A DNA stretch of 13,563 nt from an uncultured Treponema sp. (GTDB taxonomy: Bacteria; Spirochaetota; Spirochaetia; Treponematales; Treponemataceae): the NCBI GenBank assembly GCA_937891125.1, contig CALAEZ010000171.1, forward strand, positions 1-13,563. Reading direction: 5' to 3'. The position numbers and the translations under genes are program-made. Below the pieces are notes generated by a model that saw nothing but the letters and a program-made list of their open reading frames with translations, searched no databases and was not told where the DNA came from. Shown here piece by piece: positions 6,746 to 13,563 of the stretch; the stretch's first letter is position 1; the number at the start of each line of letters is the position of its first letter.

Positions 6746-8281
6746 ATGAATCAGACAATTGTTTTGTTCTTTGTTCTCCCCGTTGCTGGATTTGTTCTTG
6801 GATGGATTATTCGCTGGCTTTATGCCAGATTTCAACTCTCTGCGTCAGAGCAAAAAGCAGAACGTGTAAAACAGGATGCAATAAAAGAGGCCGAAGCACA
6901 GAAAAAAGAAATTTTGCTAGAAGCAAAAGAGCAACTCATTCGTGAACGAAATCAACAGGAACGGGAGAATCGAGATCGCCGCGCTGAAGTACAGCGCTAC
7001 GAGGCTCGCGTCACCAAAAAGGAAGAGCTTGTTGACAAACGTGCGCAGGAATTTGACAAGAAAGAGAAGGAAATTGCTGACCGCGCAAATGCAATGAAGC
7101 GTCGTGAAGATGCATTAACTGCACAGGAAGCAACGTTGCGCACCGAACTCGAGCGCATTTCAGGGCTGTCGGCTCAAGAGGCAAAAGATTTAATTATCAA
7201 AAATCTTGAGAACGACGCGCGGCACGATGCGCAGGCGCTGCTTAACAAGATTGAGCAGGACGCACAGCTAAGTGCAGAAAAGAAGGCGCAGGAAGTACTG
7301 GTAACCGCTATTCAGCGCATCGCTGCAGAAACGACAAGCGACATTACGGTAACAACCGTTTCGCTTCCTGGCGATGAGATGAAGGGACGCATTATCGGGC
7401 GTGAGGGGCGCAATATCCGCACGCTAGAAACACTGACAGGCGTCGACATCATCATTGACGATACGCCGGAAGCGGTTGTCATCAGCTGCTTTGACCCCGT
7501 ACGCAAGGAAATTGCAAAGCAGGCACTGGAGCGGCTGGTTACCGACGGGCGCATTCACCCGGCACGCATCGAAGAGGTCGTGCAGAAGGTAACGCGCGAG
7601 ATTCAGCAGAAGATTTATGAAGAGGGCGAAAAAGCATTATTCGACCTTGGCATTCATAACATGAATCAGGACGGCGTGCGCGCGCTCGGACGCTTGTATT
7701 TCCGCACGAGCTACGGTCAGAACGTGCTTACGCACTCAAAGGAAGTTGCTGAAGTTGCCAGTATGCTGGCGGCAGAAGTTGGCGCAAACCGAGAGCTTGC
7801 AAAGCGCGCGGCACTTTTACACGACATTGGTAAGGGCGCCGAAAGCGACAGCGACCAGAACCACGCAGAAGTGGGCGCAGAAATGGCACGCAAGATGGGT
7901 GAAGACCCGCGCGTCATTAACGCAATTGCCGCCCACCACAACGATGTTGAACCGACTACGCTTGAAGCGGTTATCGTGCAGATTGCAGACGCAATCAGTG
8001 CAGCCCGCCCTGGCGCCCGCCGCGAAACGATCGACAACTACGTTAAGCGTCTGGAAAACCTTGAAGAAATTGCAGAAAAGTTTACCGGCGTAGAAAAAGC
8101 GTATGCAATTCAGGCTGGTCGCGAATTGCGCATTCTGGTTAACAATGAAAAGATTCCAGACGGCGATGTAAAGGATTTAGCACAGAAGATTGCAAAGCAG
8201 ATTGAAACTGATTTGCGCTATCCGGGCAGAATCAAGCTTACCATGATTCGCGAAACACGCATTATTGAGTACGCGCGATAA
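6746..8281 (+). CDS. rny: Ribonuclease Y
   Basis: Membrane-anchored endoribonuclease that starts mRNA decay. 511 residues, close to the usual 510-520. Order of parts: an N-terminal membrane segment (about 4-24, IVLFFVLPVAGFVLGWIIRWL); a long charged coiled coil (about 30-195, rich in K/E/Q/R); a KH RNA-binding domain with MKGRIIGREGRNIRTLE (about 211-227); and an HD phosphohydrolase domain with the metal-binding His-Asp pair H359-D360 in LLHDIGKG, preceded by LTHSKEVAEVA and followed by AAHHND. The C-terminus RETRIIEYAR is typical. The reading frame is open far upstream into the TRAP gene, but ATG 6746 is correct: it has a Shine-Dalgarno, a promoter and the family's N-terminus. A 16-bp inverted repeat covers the stop codon. 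Confidence 0.97.
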   Translation: MNQTIVLFFVLPVAGFVLGWIIRWLYARFQLSASEQKAERVKQDAIKEAEAQKKEILLEAKEQLIRERNQQERENRDRRAEVQRYEARVTKKEELVDKRAQEFDKKEKEIADRANAMKRREDALTAQEATLRTELERISGLSAQEAKDLIIKNLENDARHDAQALLNKIEQDAQLSAEKKAQEVLVTAIQRIAAETTSDITVTTVSLPGDEMKGRIIGREGRNIRTLETLTGVDIIIDDTPEAVVISCFDPVRKEIAKQALERLVTDGRIHPARIEEVVQKVTREIQQKIYEEGEKALFDLGIHNMNQDGVRALGRLYFRTSYGQNVLTHSKEVAEVASMLAAEVGANRELAKRAALLHDIGKGAESDSDQNHAEVGAEMARKMGEDPRVINAIAAHHNDVEPTTLEAVIVQIADAISAARPGARRETIDNYVKRLENLEEIAEKFTGVEKAYAIQAGRELRILVNNEKIPDGDVKDLAQKIAKQIETDLRYPGRIKLTMIRETRIIEYAR

Positions 8282-8310
8282 AAAATTAACATCCATGTTA
8301 ATTTTTTATC
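8277..8310. terminator. Perfect 16-bp inverted repeat over the rny stop codon
   Basis: GATAAAAAATTAACAT (8277-8292) pairs perfectly with 8295-8310 around the spacer CC. The A6 and T6 tracts make it look like a bidirectional intrinsic terminator, but the core stem is AT-rich and weak. It overlaps the last rny codon and its stop. Confidence 0.5.
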
Positions 8311-8335
8311 TGACAGTAGCTACCGCTACTGTCAG
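8310..8335. terminator. Perfect 11-bp hairpin with TACC loop
   Basis: CTGACAGTAGC (8310-8320) and GCTACTGTCAG (8325-8335) form a perfect stem with a four-base loop, directly abutting the previous repeat. TTTT follows at 8341-8344, five bases after the stem, so it may terminate rny transcripts or protect their 3' ends. Confidence 0.5.
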
Positions 8336-8346
8336 CGTAGTTTTAA

Positions 8347-8378
8347 GCGCCATCCTTGGCGCAGGGCAGTTGACCTGC
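8347..8378. repeat. Two further small hairpins before coaE
   Basis: GCGCCA-TCCT-TGGCGC (8347-8362) is a perfect 6-bp stem. GCAGG (8361-8365) with CCTGC (8374-8378) is a second, sharing two bases with the first, so both cannot be fully formed at once. The second contains the predicted coaE -35. Confidence 0.45.
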
Positions 8379-8399
8379 ATGTCGATTTTCTGGCATAAA
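8370..8399 (+). promoter_or_regulatory. Predicted promoter of coaE, start site at the ATG
   Basis: TTGACC (8370-8375, five of six), an 18-nt spacer and CATAAA (8394-8399, four of six). The predicted start falls at about 8406-8407, on the coaE ATG, and no Shine-Dalgarno is visible. This repeats the arrangement upstream of the gene at 4160. Confidence 0.45.
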
Positions 8400-8406
8400 A
8401 AAAACT

Positions 8407-9060
8407 ATGATTACAGCATCCGACATACCTATTGGCGAACAGTTTAGCCGCCACATCATCTGCGTGACAGGCACCATGGCGGCAGGAAAAAACGCCGTCT
8501 CAGACATTTTAGCGCGCCATGGCTACCTTTGCCTTGATGCGGACAAGCTTGTTCATCAGGTGCTTGCTCTGCCCGATACGCAACAGCAGGTGTTGCAAGC
8601 ATTTGAAGGCGCTGCAGCCGCACGCGGCATTTCGCTCACCACAGCAGACGGCACGCTTGACCGCCGCGCACTCGGCACGCTGCTGTTTTCTCACAAAGCA
8701 CTGCTTGCAAAGCAGGAAGCGCTTGTGCATCCCAAAATAGACGCGCTCATCGCCGCTTTTATTGCAGAGCACCCCAGCGAAAATATCGTGCTTAATGCCG
8801 CCGTTTTGTATAAAGTAAAATCACTCTGCGTCTGCGATACCATTTTTTTTGTTACAGCTCCGCTTTTTACCCGTCTTCGCCGTGCCGTCCGTCGTGATAA
8901 TCTAAAAAAAAGCCACATTTTGGCACGTTTTTGGCAGCAGCGGAATCTTTTTGCTAAATATAAAAATCAAAATGCCGATGTTTATAAAGTAAGCAATACC
9001 GGCACAATACAAGCGTTAGAGAAAAAAGTTGCTGCTTTACTAGAGGAGCTAAAATCCTAA
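8407..9060 (+). CDS. coaE: Dephospho-CoA kinase, divergent
   Basis: Catalyses the last step of coenzyme A synthesis: ATP-dependent phosphorylation of the 3'-hydroxyl of dephospho-CoA, in the cytosol. 217 residues, slightly above the usual 200 or so. Seen: P-loop GTMAAGKN (22-29), LDADKLVHQ (43-51, the conserved DAD substrate segment), LVHPKIDALI, VLNAAVLYK in place of the usual hydrophobic PLLFE strand, CDTIFFVTAP, and the Arg-rich lid RLRRAVRRDNLKKSHILARFWQQ. The P-loop has Asn where Ser/Thr is common, and the PLLFE strand is altered, so this is a divergent member. ATG 8407 has no Shine-Dalgarno and may start a leaderless mRNA; the extra residues 1-15 before the first strand are not family-typical. 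The SPOR gene follows after 24 nt, likely the same transcript. Confidence 0.88.
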   Translation: MITASDIPIGEQFSRHIICVTGTMAAGKNAVSDILARHGYLCLDADKLVHQVLALPDTQQQVLQAFEGAAAARGISLTTADGTLDRRALGTLLFSHKALLAKQEALVHPKIDALIAAFIAEHPSENIVLNAAVLYKVKSLCVCDTIFFVTAPLFTRLRRAVRRDNLKKSHILARFWQQRNLFAKYKNQNADVYKVSNTGTIQALEKKVAALLEELKS

Positions 9061-9084
9061 CGCTGCCGGAAAAGAGGTTAGCGT

Positions 9085-10014
9085 ATGGAACAGAAAAGAA
9101 CATTGTGGGTAATCGCCGCTTCTGGCGTATTCCTGTTAGTCGTAGTAGGAGCTGCGGTCATTCTCTACTCTCCTTCAGTAAGCAAATCACAGGCTGCACA
9201 AGCTGCAGTCAATCCGAATAACGGTTGGACGACTCCTGTTACGGGAACCGTTTCATCTCCGCTTGCAGCGCAGGCGCCCGTCAATCCTTTTGAAAATACG
9301 GCATTTCCATCAGACGCAGGCTACAGCGCACAGCCAGAGCAGCCAGCTTCTGCACCGTCAGCGGTAAGCAAAAATCCGATTCAGACAAACTCTGTCACCG
9401 TGATTGCTGACAACACCACGGTATACGGCACAGGAACGACTACCATCGATTTGAATGCACTGAAAACAACGGTTAGTCCGAATGTAACGGCACAAAACGC
9501 CACCACGCAGGCACAGATTGCGCAAACACAGTCTGTTTATGACCAGCGTAGTGTCACAGAGCCAACGTACAACTACGAAAGTGAGCCTGTAGCTACTGCA
9601 CCAAAGGCAGTTGCAAGCACAAAGGCACCTGCAACAACAGCAGCTTCAAAACCTGCAGCAACAGCAGCGACGGCAAAAGCGCCTGCAACCACTAAGGCTG
9701 CTCCGAAAACAGCAAGCAGTACAAAAGTTGCAACGCAGACAAATAAAATCGCAGATAAGTTTTGGGTGCAGGCTGCGTCTTACGCTTCTAAAAAGAGCGC
9801 TGACGATGCCCGCGAAACGTTAGAATCTAACAAGATTCCCAGCGAGGTCTTTACCTACACTGATGCAAAGGGCAAGGTTTTCTACCGCGTGCGCGTCGGT
9901 CCGTACACAACATCGAGCGAGGCAGAATACTGGAAAACACAGGTTGCTAAAATCGATCGCTTTGCTGACTCTCAGAGCTACATCGTAAATTCATCAGCAA
10001 AAGCAGTAAAATAA
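9085..10014 (+). CDS. SPOR-domain membrane protein, FtsN-like architecture
   Basis: 309 residues. A short cytoplasmic N-terminus (MEQKR) precedes one membrane helix (about residues 7-28). A long Ala/Thr/Pro/Ser/Lys/Gln-rich linker follows, including a repetitive KAPATT/KPAATAATA segment (about 172-221), then a C-terminal SPOR domain (about 225-305) opening with KFWVQAASYASKKSADD and containing VFYRVRVGPYTTSSEAEYW. SPOR domains bind denuded peptidoglycan glycans, usually at division sites, so the protein should sit in the inner membrane with the domain in the periplasm. GAGG (9074-9077) lies 7 nt before ATG 9085. It follows coaE by 24 nt. Architecture matches FtsN and other SPOR proteins, but orthology to FtsN cannot be shown from this. 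Confidence 0.9.
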   Translation: MEQKRTLWVIAASGVFLLVVVGAAVILYSPSVSKSQAAQAAVNPNNGWTTPVTGTVSSPLAAQAPVNPFENTAFPSDAGYSAQPEQPASAPSAVSKNPIQTNSVTVIADNTTVYGTGTTTIDLNALKTTVSPNVTAQNATTQAQIAQTQSVYDQRSVTEPTYNYESEPVATAPKAVASTKAPATTAASKPAATAATAKAPATTKAAPKTASSTKVATQTNKIADKFWVQAASYASKKSADDARETLESNKIPSEVFTYTDAKGKVFYRVRVGPYTTSSEAEYWKTQVAKIDRFADSQSYIVNSSAKAVK

Positions 10015-10069
10015 CATAAATGTTCCACTTTTTTTGAGAAAAAGTAGGAGAAAAAATCAAATTTGCGCC

Positions 10070-10104
10070 AATAAGATAGTATGAGAATACTATCTTATTT
10101 TTTT
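10070..10104 (+). terminator. 13-bp hairpin with T7 tail spanning the next start codon
   Basis: AATAAGATAGTAT (10070-10082) pairs perfectly with ATACTATCTTATT (10087-10099) around GAGA, and the T-run continues to 10104. Form and place, 55 nt after the SPOR stop, fit a Rho-independent terminator. The ATG of the next gene (10081-10083) lies at the top of the stem, so the same structure could also block initiation. A weaker AT hairpin (ACTTTTT 10027-10033 with AAAAAGT 10039-10045) precedes it. Confidence 0.65.
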
Positions 10105-11577
10105 CTACCCACGCCTGTGTTTGTTGTAGCGCTCCTTTGCTGTGGAAAAACCGCCGATGCCACAGAATCGGCTGCCGCTAAAGCAGCTACCGAGCCCCTG
10201 TTTAAGTTTGCAGAATGGAAGACAGCGCTTCAAGCGACGCTTCCGCTGCCACTTGAAAACGAAAGCTCGGCGAGCACTGCAGAAGCAGATGTAGCCGCAC
10301 AAACAGGGCTTAAGCTTATCTTTGCCGCCGCCGACCTCCGCTGTTACCTCACGCGGCCGTCTCTCGACAGCGATTGCACCGAGCCACGCTTTGGCGGCGC
10401 AGTGTTTTTTGCGCAAAAAACACATCCCGTTACGCTCAAGGCAGGCAGGCTTTCATTCGGCTACTCCCTTTCGCGGCTTAAAAATCCGTCTCCCGCCACC
10501 ACGCTTACCCCGCTTGCGCGAACCTACAGTGTACACACGGGGCTTCACGCAAGCCTGCCGACACTCAGCTCATCGGTGCAGCCGCTTTCTGTTTCCGTCG
10601 CCTGTAGCTCGGGAAGCAAAAGCGTGTGCGTAGAAGCCGCCGCTCAAAAAGACAGCACAAGCTTCGTTTCTGCACACGGAGCCTCTCGCATAAACCCTGC
10701 GGTACGCGCCGAATGGGCTGTCACGGGGGCGCGCTTCTGTTTAGAAAGCACAAGCACGCTCAAAAGCGCAGGAAGTGGCTTTGACTCCTGCTGGAAGTAT
10801 GCGGCGCTCACCGAGGTAGCCGTTTTTTCGCCCCTCGTAAGCATTTTACTGCAGGGCGGCGCCCACCAGACGCCCTATACCAACAGCGCGCTGTGGCTGT
10901 ACGGCAAAACACGCATGACCTGGCAAAGCCTGCAGCTTACGGCAACCGCGTTTTGCATACCAACAGCCGATGATGCGCCGCAAGCTGCGCCGCTTATCGG
11001 CGGCTCTTCAAGCGTGTGCCACATCCGTAAGCAGTTGGGGCTCCAACCGCAGCTCCTTTTTCTGCTTACCGACACCGTTGCCCTGCGATGCGGCGCACAT
11101 CTTTTGTGGCAAGAGCGCATCACTGCGACAAAATACGCTGACCTGTTTACAACACACAAGGCCGCTCTTACCTGCGCCGTTGAAAGCAACAGTCTTACAA
11201 GCGAGCTTACGCTTTCTGGCGTCAATCTGTATACAACGGGAGATTTTCACACCGCATCGTCTATTCCAGACACCTGCTATGAAGCCTGCTCTCAGCTGAC
11301 TGCTGTACGCCCCAAACTAAAGACGACCGTAAAGCTCGACGCAAAACATTATCCGGCTCAAGCGCTAAAAAGCACACCGACCGTAAAGGATGTGCTGACC
11401 GCCGCTTGTTCTGCAAGCCCCGGAGCGCGGCGACTGCTTACCGCTACGGCAAGTTTAACAGCAACCTGGAAAGACAAGGTGCGTACAGCGGGAAGCGCCA
11501 CCTGCAAGGTGACGGTACGGAAGCCGGGCGGCACGTTTCGTCTGCAGGCTTCCTGCGCGCTCGTCATGCCGTTTTAG
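10081..11577 (+). CDS. Exported Ser/Thr/Cys-rich protein, possible outer-membrane barrel
   Basis: 498 residues, family not recognised. The N-terminus is a signal peptide (hydrophobic 4-21, then GKTADA with a plausible signal peptidase I cut before TES); adjacent Cys20-Cys21 do not form a proper lipobox. The rest is rich in Ala, Ser and Thr and alternates in many short beta-like stretches (VTLKAGRLSFGYSL, PLSVSVACSS, LQLTATAFCIP, VALRCGAHLLWQ, AALTCAVESN), ending in RLQASCALVMPF. A terminal Phe after an alternating strand is the usual Bam-recognised end of outer-membrane barrels. About 18 cysteines are present, many inside the putative strands, unusual for an exported protein. The start codon sits in a terminator-like hairpin and has no near Shine-Dalgarno (AGGAG is about 30 nt away), but no better in-frame start keeps the signal peptide. 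A TTGAGA/TCAAAT pair (10034-10062, 17-nt spacer) could be its promoter. It ends 22 nt before the convergent esterase gene. Confidence 0.72.
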   Translation: MRILSYFFLPTPVFVVALLCCGKTADATESAAAKAATEPLFKFAEWKTALQATLPLPLENESSASTAEADVAAQTGLKLIFAAADLRCYLTRPSLDSDCTEPRFGGAVFFAQKTHPVTLKAGRLSFGYSLSRLKNPSPATTLTPLARTYSVHTGLHASLPTLSSSVQPLSVSVACSSGSKSVCVEAAAQKDSTSFVSAHGASRINPAVRAEWAVTGARFCLESTSTLKSAGSGFDSCWKYAALTEVAVFSPLVSILLQGGAHQTPYTNSALWLYGKTRMTWQSLQLTATAFCIPTADDAPQAAPLIGGSSSVCHIRKQLGLQPQLLFLLTDTVALRCGAHLLWQERITATKYADLFTTHKAALTCAVESNSLTSELTLSGVNLYTTGDFHTASSIPDTCYEACSQLTAVRPKLKTTVKLDAKHYPAQALKSTPTVKDVLTAACSASPGARRLLTATASLTATWKDKVRTAGSATCKVTVRKPGGTFRLQASCALVMPF

Positions 11578-11599
11578 GTGCCGACAGAGCAAAGCATGA

Positions 11600-13375
11600 C
11601 TACACGACAGGATGTGCTTCCATGTCAGCAGAAAGAGAAGCGCTCGCAGTCTGCAAGAGCTCCTGTAGGCGCACTAAGCCGCGGTAGCAGTCGACGCGTG
11701 TAAGTCGCCTGCGTCCGCTGCAATGTGCTGGAAGCAGCGAAAGCGACTGGGCACGCTCCAGACAGACAGCAGCTGAAAGCGACAAGCGCCGGCTCACGTC
11801 TTTTTCAAGCACACGCACACAGAGCAGCGCAAAAAAAGCGGCCGTCACCGGCTCATCAGGCAAAAAGCGGGAGCCGAGCGCCTGCATGTCAAGCAAATTG
11901 CCGGTAATGCACGCCTGCACATAGCCTGCATCCCACTCATAGCGGGAAATGTCGTCAAAAGCGCCGAGATACGGACGCACGCCTCCCTGCCGAATCGCCT
12001 TAAAAAACACCATCAACAGCTGAGCACGCGGCAAGCTTTCATGCGGATGCACGTGCAGAACGCAGGGGTCTAACAGCTCTGCTCGAAATGCACGTTCAAT
12101 AATCTCCCGGGTCTTTCCGCGGCCTGCATCCACATACGGAATCGGAATAGCAAAAATAGAGCCGGTCGCTGATTCTGGCGGCGGAAGCACTTCATGCTCG
12201 GGCACTGCAAACGGCTCTGGAAGTGGCGCACAAAGCGACGCAAGCGGCGCCACGCCAAGGCGGCGAATTGCTTGCGCCACAAGCGATGCAATGTAATCTG
12301 CACCGTAGTCATTTGTGTGCGTGCTGTCGCCAGGCATAAAATACTGCGACGCAGCCGTTCCGCACGCACTCCAGCGGTCAAAGGTTTCGTCATGCAGATT
12401 GATAAACGGCACCGAGAGCTCTGTACACACCTGTTCCGCCGCCAGTGCATGAGCTGCAAGTAGCGAACGAGGCGCTCCACGGTCCTCAAACGGAATGCGG
12501 CTTATGGGCGAGGCAATTATCGGGGTAAGCTGGAGCTCCCGCGCCTCACGTATATAGCGGCGCAGGTTTGTGCTGTAGCCACCAAATGCAGCAAGATTCC
12601 GCCGCTTTTGGTCGTTGTGCCCAAACTGGAAGAGCACCACATCCCCCGGTCTTGCATGCTGCTGAATAAGCGCCCAGTGCCCGTCATCACGGAAGCAGTT
12701 TGTCGTCATGCCAGAATGAGCGTAATTACAGACAGCGACACCATCAAAGTAACGGGCAATCGCCTGAGCCCAGCCGCCACAGCTCCGAGCGCCGTAGTAC
12801 GGAAACAGCGCATTTTGGTCAGTCAAGGTAGAATCTCCCGCCACCCACAGCACGGGCACGTCGGCCGGCTCCACGGTAAGCGATGAAAGCCCTGCATGAG
12901 CGCCGGTCACGCTCACATAGAGCGCCGCTTCTGTATCGGGCTTTGCAGAAAACGCCGGAATGTACGGCGCGGAAACTGCGTACCAGCTTTTTTCCCAGCA
13001 CGTCCCTGCTGGTATCTGCACCTGCCGTGAAATCACCTGTCGTCTGCCAGAAAAGAGTGACATATCCTGTATAGCGCCGTTTTCTGCACGAACGGTTAGC
13101 GTAAGCCGATAGACGCCATAGCGGGGAACCAAAGTCTTAAACACAAGCACGGATCTGCTGTCGTTCACATAGACTCCGCCTGCGGTTTCGGTGAGCGTCT
13201 GCTGCCAGCGTTCACGAAAGGACGGTGCGCAATTCCAGCCGCCGTTATGGAGTGCCTGCTCAGCCGTCGTGCTGCCGGCAATCTGCTGCTGGGCAACAAG
13301 CCCATATCCTGCTTTTTTTGAAAAAACCGTTGTTTTACCAACACTGCCTTGAGAGCCAAAAGAAAATGTATTCAT
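11600..13375 (-). CDS. SGNH esterase, rhamnogalacturonan acetylesterase-like, with SLH-like C-terminus
   Basis: 591 residues in three parts. Residues 1-170: a beta-rich domain beginning FSFGSQGS and GYGLV, as in the N-terminal domains of CE12-type esterases. Residues 173-375: an SGNH hydrolase with VAGDSTLTD (Ser182 nucleophile), SGMTTN (Gly222), FGHND (Asn254) and the DxxH pair Asp350/His353 in GDSTHTNDYGAD. Residues about 420-575: SLH-like repeats, clearest at AFDDISRYEWDAGYVQACI followed by GSRFLPDEPVTAAFFALL, flanked by weaker units near HPHESLPRAQLLMVFFKA and RRLTRVDCYRGLVRLQELL. It probably removes acetyl or similar ester groups from plant or microbial polysaccharides. No signal peptide is visible, at odds with both the catalytic and SLH parts. 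The start ATG 13375 has only a weak AGG-like ribosome site. Nothing nearby processes sugars, and the gene stands alone. Confidence 0.82.
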   Translation of the reverse strand: MNTFSFGSQGSVGKTTVFSKKAGYGLVAQQQIAGSTTAEQALHNGGWNCAPSFRERWQQTLTETAGGVYVNDSRSVLVFKTLVPRYGVYRLTLTVRAENGAIQDMSLFSGRRQVISRQVQIPAGTCWEKSWYAVSAPYIPAFSAKPDTEAALYVSVTGAHAGLSSLTVEPADVPVLWVAGDSTLTDQNALFPYYGARSCGGWAQAIARYFDGVAVCNYAHSGMTTNCFRDDGHWALIQQHARPGDVVLFQFGHNDQKRRNLAAFGGYSTNLRRYIREARELQLTPIIASPISRIPFEDRGAPRSLLAAHALAAEQVCTELSVPFINLHDETFDRWSACGTAASQYFMPGDSTHTNDYGADYIASLVAQAIRRLGVAPLASLCAPLPEPFAVPEHEVLPPPESATGSIFAIPIPYVDAGRGKTREIIERAFRAELLDPCVLHVHPHESLPRAQLLMVFFKAIRQGGVRPYLGAFDDISRYEWDAGYVQACITGNLLDMQALGSRFLPDEPVTAAFFALLCVRVLEKDVSRRLSLSAAVCLERAQSLSLLPAHCSGRRRLTRVDCYRGLVRLQELLQTASASLSADMEAHPVV

Positions 13376-13527
13376 TTTTATGTACCTGTTGCATGATTAT
13401 TGCATAACAACAAAGTTTTTGCGAGCGGGTGCGCCTATTGCTAAAGGTGACGTTTTTCTGTAAAATTGCAAAAATCCATACTAGACAATGGAATAATTCT
13501 GGAATTTCTTTTTGAGAGGTAAACAAT
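13376..13527. other. Divergent intergenic region
   Basis: This 152-nt, AT-richer stretch separates the minus-strand esterase from the plus-strand gene at 13528 and must hold both promoters. AATAAT occurs on the plus strand (13492-13497) and on the minus strand (13401-13396), each a plausible -10, but neither has a good -35 at 17 nt. GAGAGG (13514-13519) is the ribosome site of the right-hand gene. Confidence 0.5.
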
Positions 13528-13563
13528 ATGGCTTTTGATATTACCAAAGTACGTAATATCGGT
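13528..13563 (+). CDS. Start of an elongation factor G-type GTPase (cut by window edge)
   Basis: Only 12 codons are in the window: MAFDITKVRNIG. A Shine-Dalgarno-like GAGAGG (13514-13519) lies 8 nt before the ATG. The VRNIG ending fits the opening of elongation factor G and related translational GTPases, in which RNIGI is followed by AHIDxGKTT, with the G1 loop just beyond the window. This rests on a few residues, so treat the identity as a pointer. That a gene starts here is much surer than what it is. Confidence 0.5.
   Translation, partial: MAFDITKVRNIG

Noticed and set aside
8265..8447. 60-residue plus-strand open frame between rny and coaE
   Set aside because: It overlaps both genes and runs through hairpins; no ribosome site.
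9598..9750. Low-complexity Ala/Thr/Lys/Pro repeat as a separate genetic repeat
   Set aside because: It is the expected disordered linker of a SPOR protein, not a distinct DNA element.
12070..12489. 139-residue minus-strand open frame
   Set aside because: Shifted frame within the esterase gene, with no recognisable features.
1..13563. Mobile element, phage or defence island
   Set aside because: No transposase, integrase, att-like repeats, toxin-antitoxin or nuclease modules; gene content is mostly housekeeping and envelope.

Overview
The window looks like chromosome from a spirochaete of the genus Treponema. The clues are a thiamine ABC-transporter operon (thiB-thiP-thiQ) under a TPP riboswitch, an arrangement reported in Treponema denticola; several exported proteins with relaxed lipoprotein or outer-membrane signals; a divergent CoaE beside a SPOR-domain protein; and RNase Y. 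Base composition is moderately GC-rich by eye. I cannot name a species from sequence alone.

Layout. On the minus strand, about 1-3420 holds thiQ (cut by the left edge), thiP, thiB and then the TPP riboswitch and promoter. Facing away on the plus strand are a small exported barrel-like protein (3518-4084), an ASKHA-fold ATPase related to reductive activators of corrinoid proteins but lacking their ferredoxin domain (4160-5590), and an orphan TRAP-type solute-binding lipoprotein (5614-6591). Next come rny (RNase Y, 6746-8281) behind a strong sigma70-like promoter, a cluster of hairpins (8277-8378), coaE (8407-9060), a SPOR-domain membrane protein (9085-10014), and a serine/threonine/cysteine-rich exported protein whose start codon lies inside a terminator-like hairpin (10081-11577). 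A convergent minus-strand gene (11600-13375) encodes an SGNH esterase with a C-terminal SLH-like region and no signal peptide. At the right edge, the first 12 codons of a plus-strand gene (13528 on) resemble the start of an elongation factor G-type GTPase.

Function. The thi operon imports thiamine or its phosphates and should be shut off by TPP; the Shine-Dalgarno sequence of thiB sits inside the 3' strand of the aptamer. RNase Y (membrane-anchored RNA decay), CoaE (last step of CoA synthesis) and the SPOR protein (peptidoglycan binding) are housekeeping or envelope functions. The ASKHA protein and TRAP binding protein probably share a transcript, but no methyltransferase, corrinoid protein or TRAP permease lies nearby.

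Most notable. ThiQ has an aberrant Walker B region. Two genes (ASKHA, coaE) have no Shine-Dalgarno but carry sigma70-like promoters whose predicted start sites fall on the ATG, suggesting leaderless mRNAs. The rny-coaE gap is almost entirely hairpins. A 13-bp stem with a T-run spans the start of the 10081 gene. The SGNH-SLH protein has no visible export signal. I found no defence system, CRISPR array, transposon or tRNA/rRNA, and no clearly undescribed multi-gene system.
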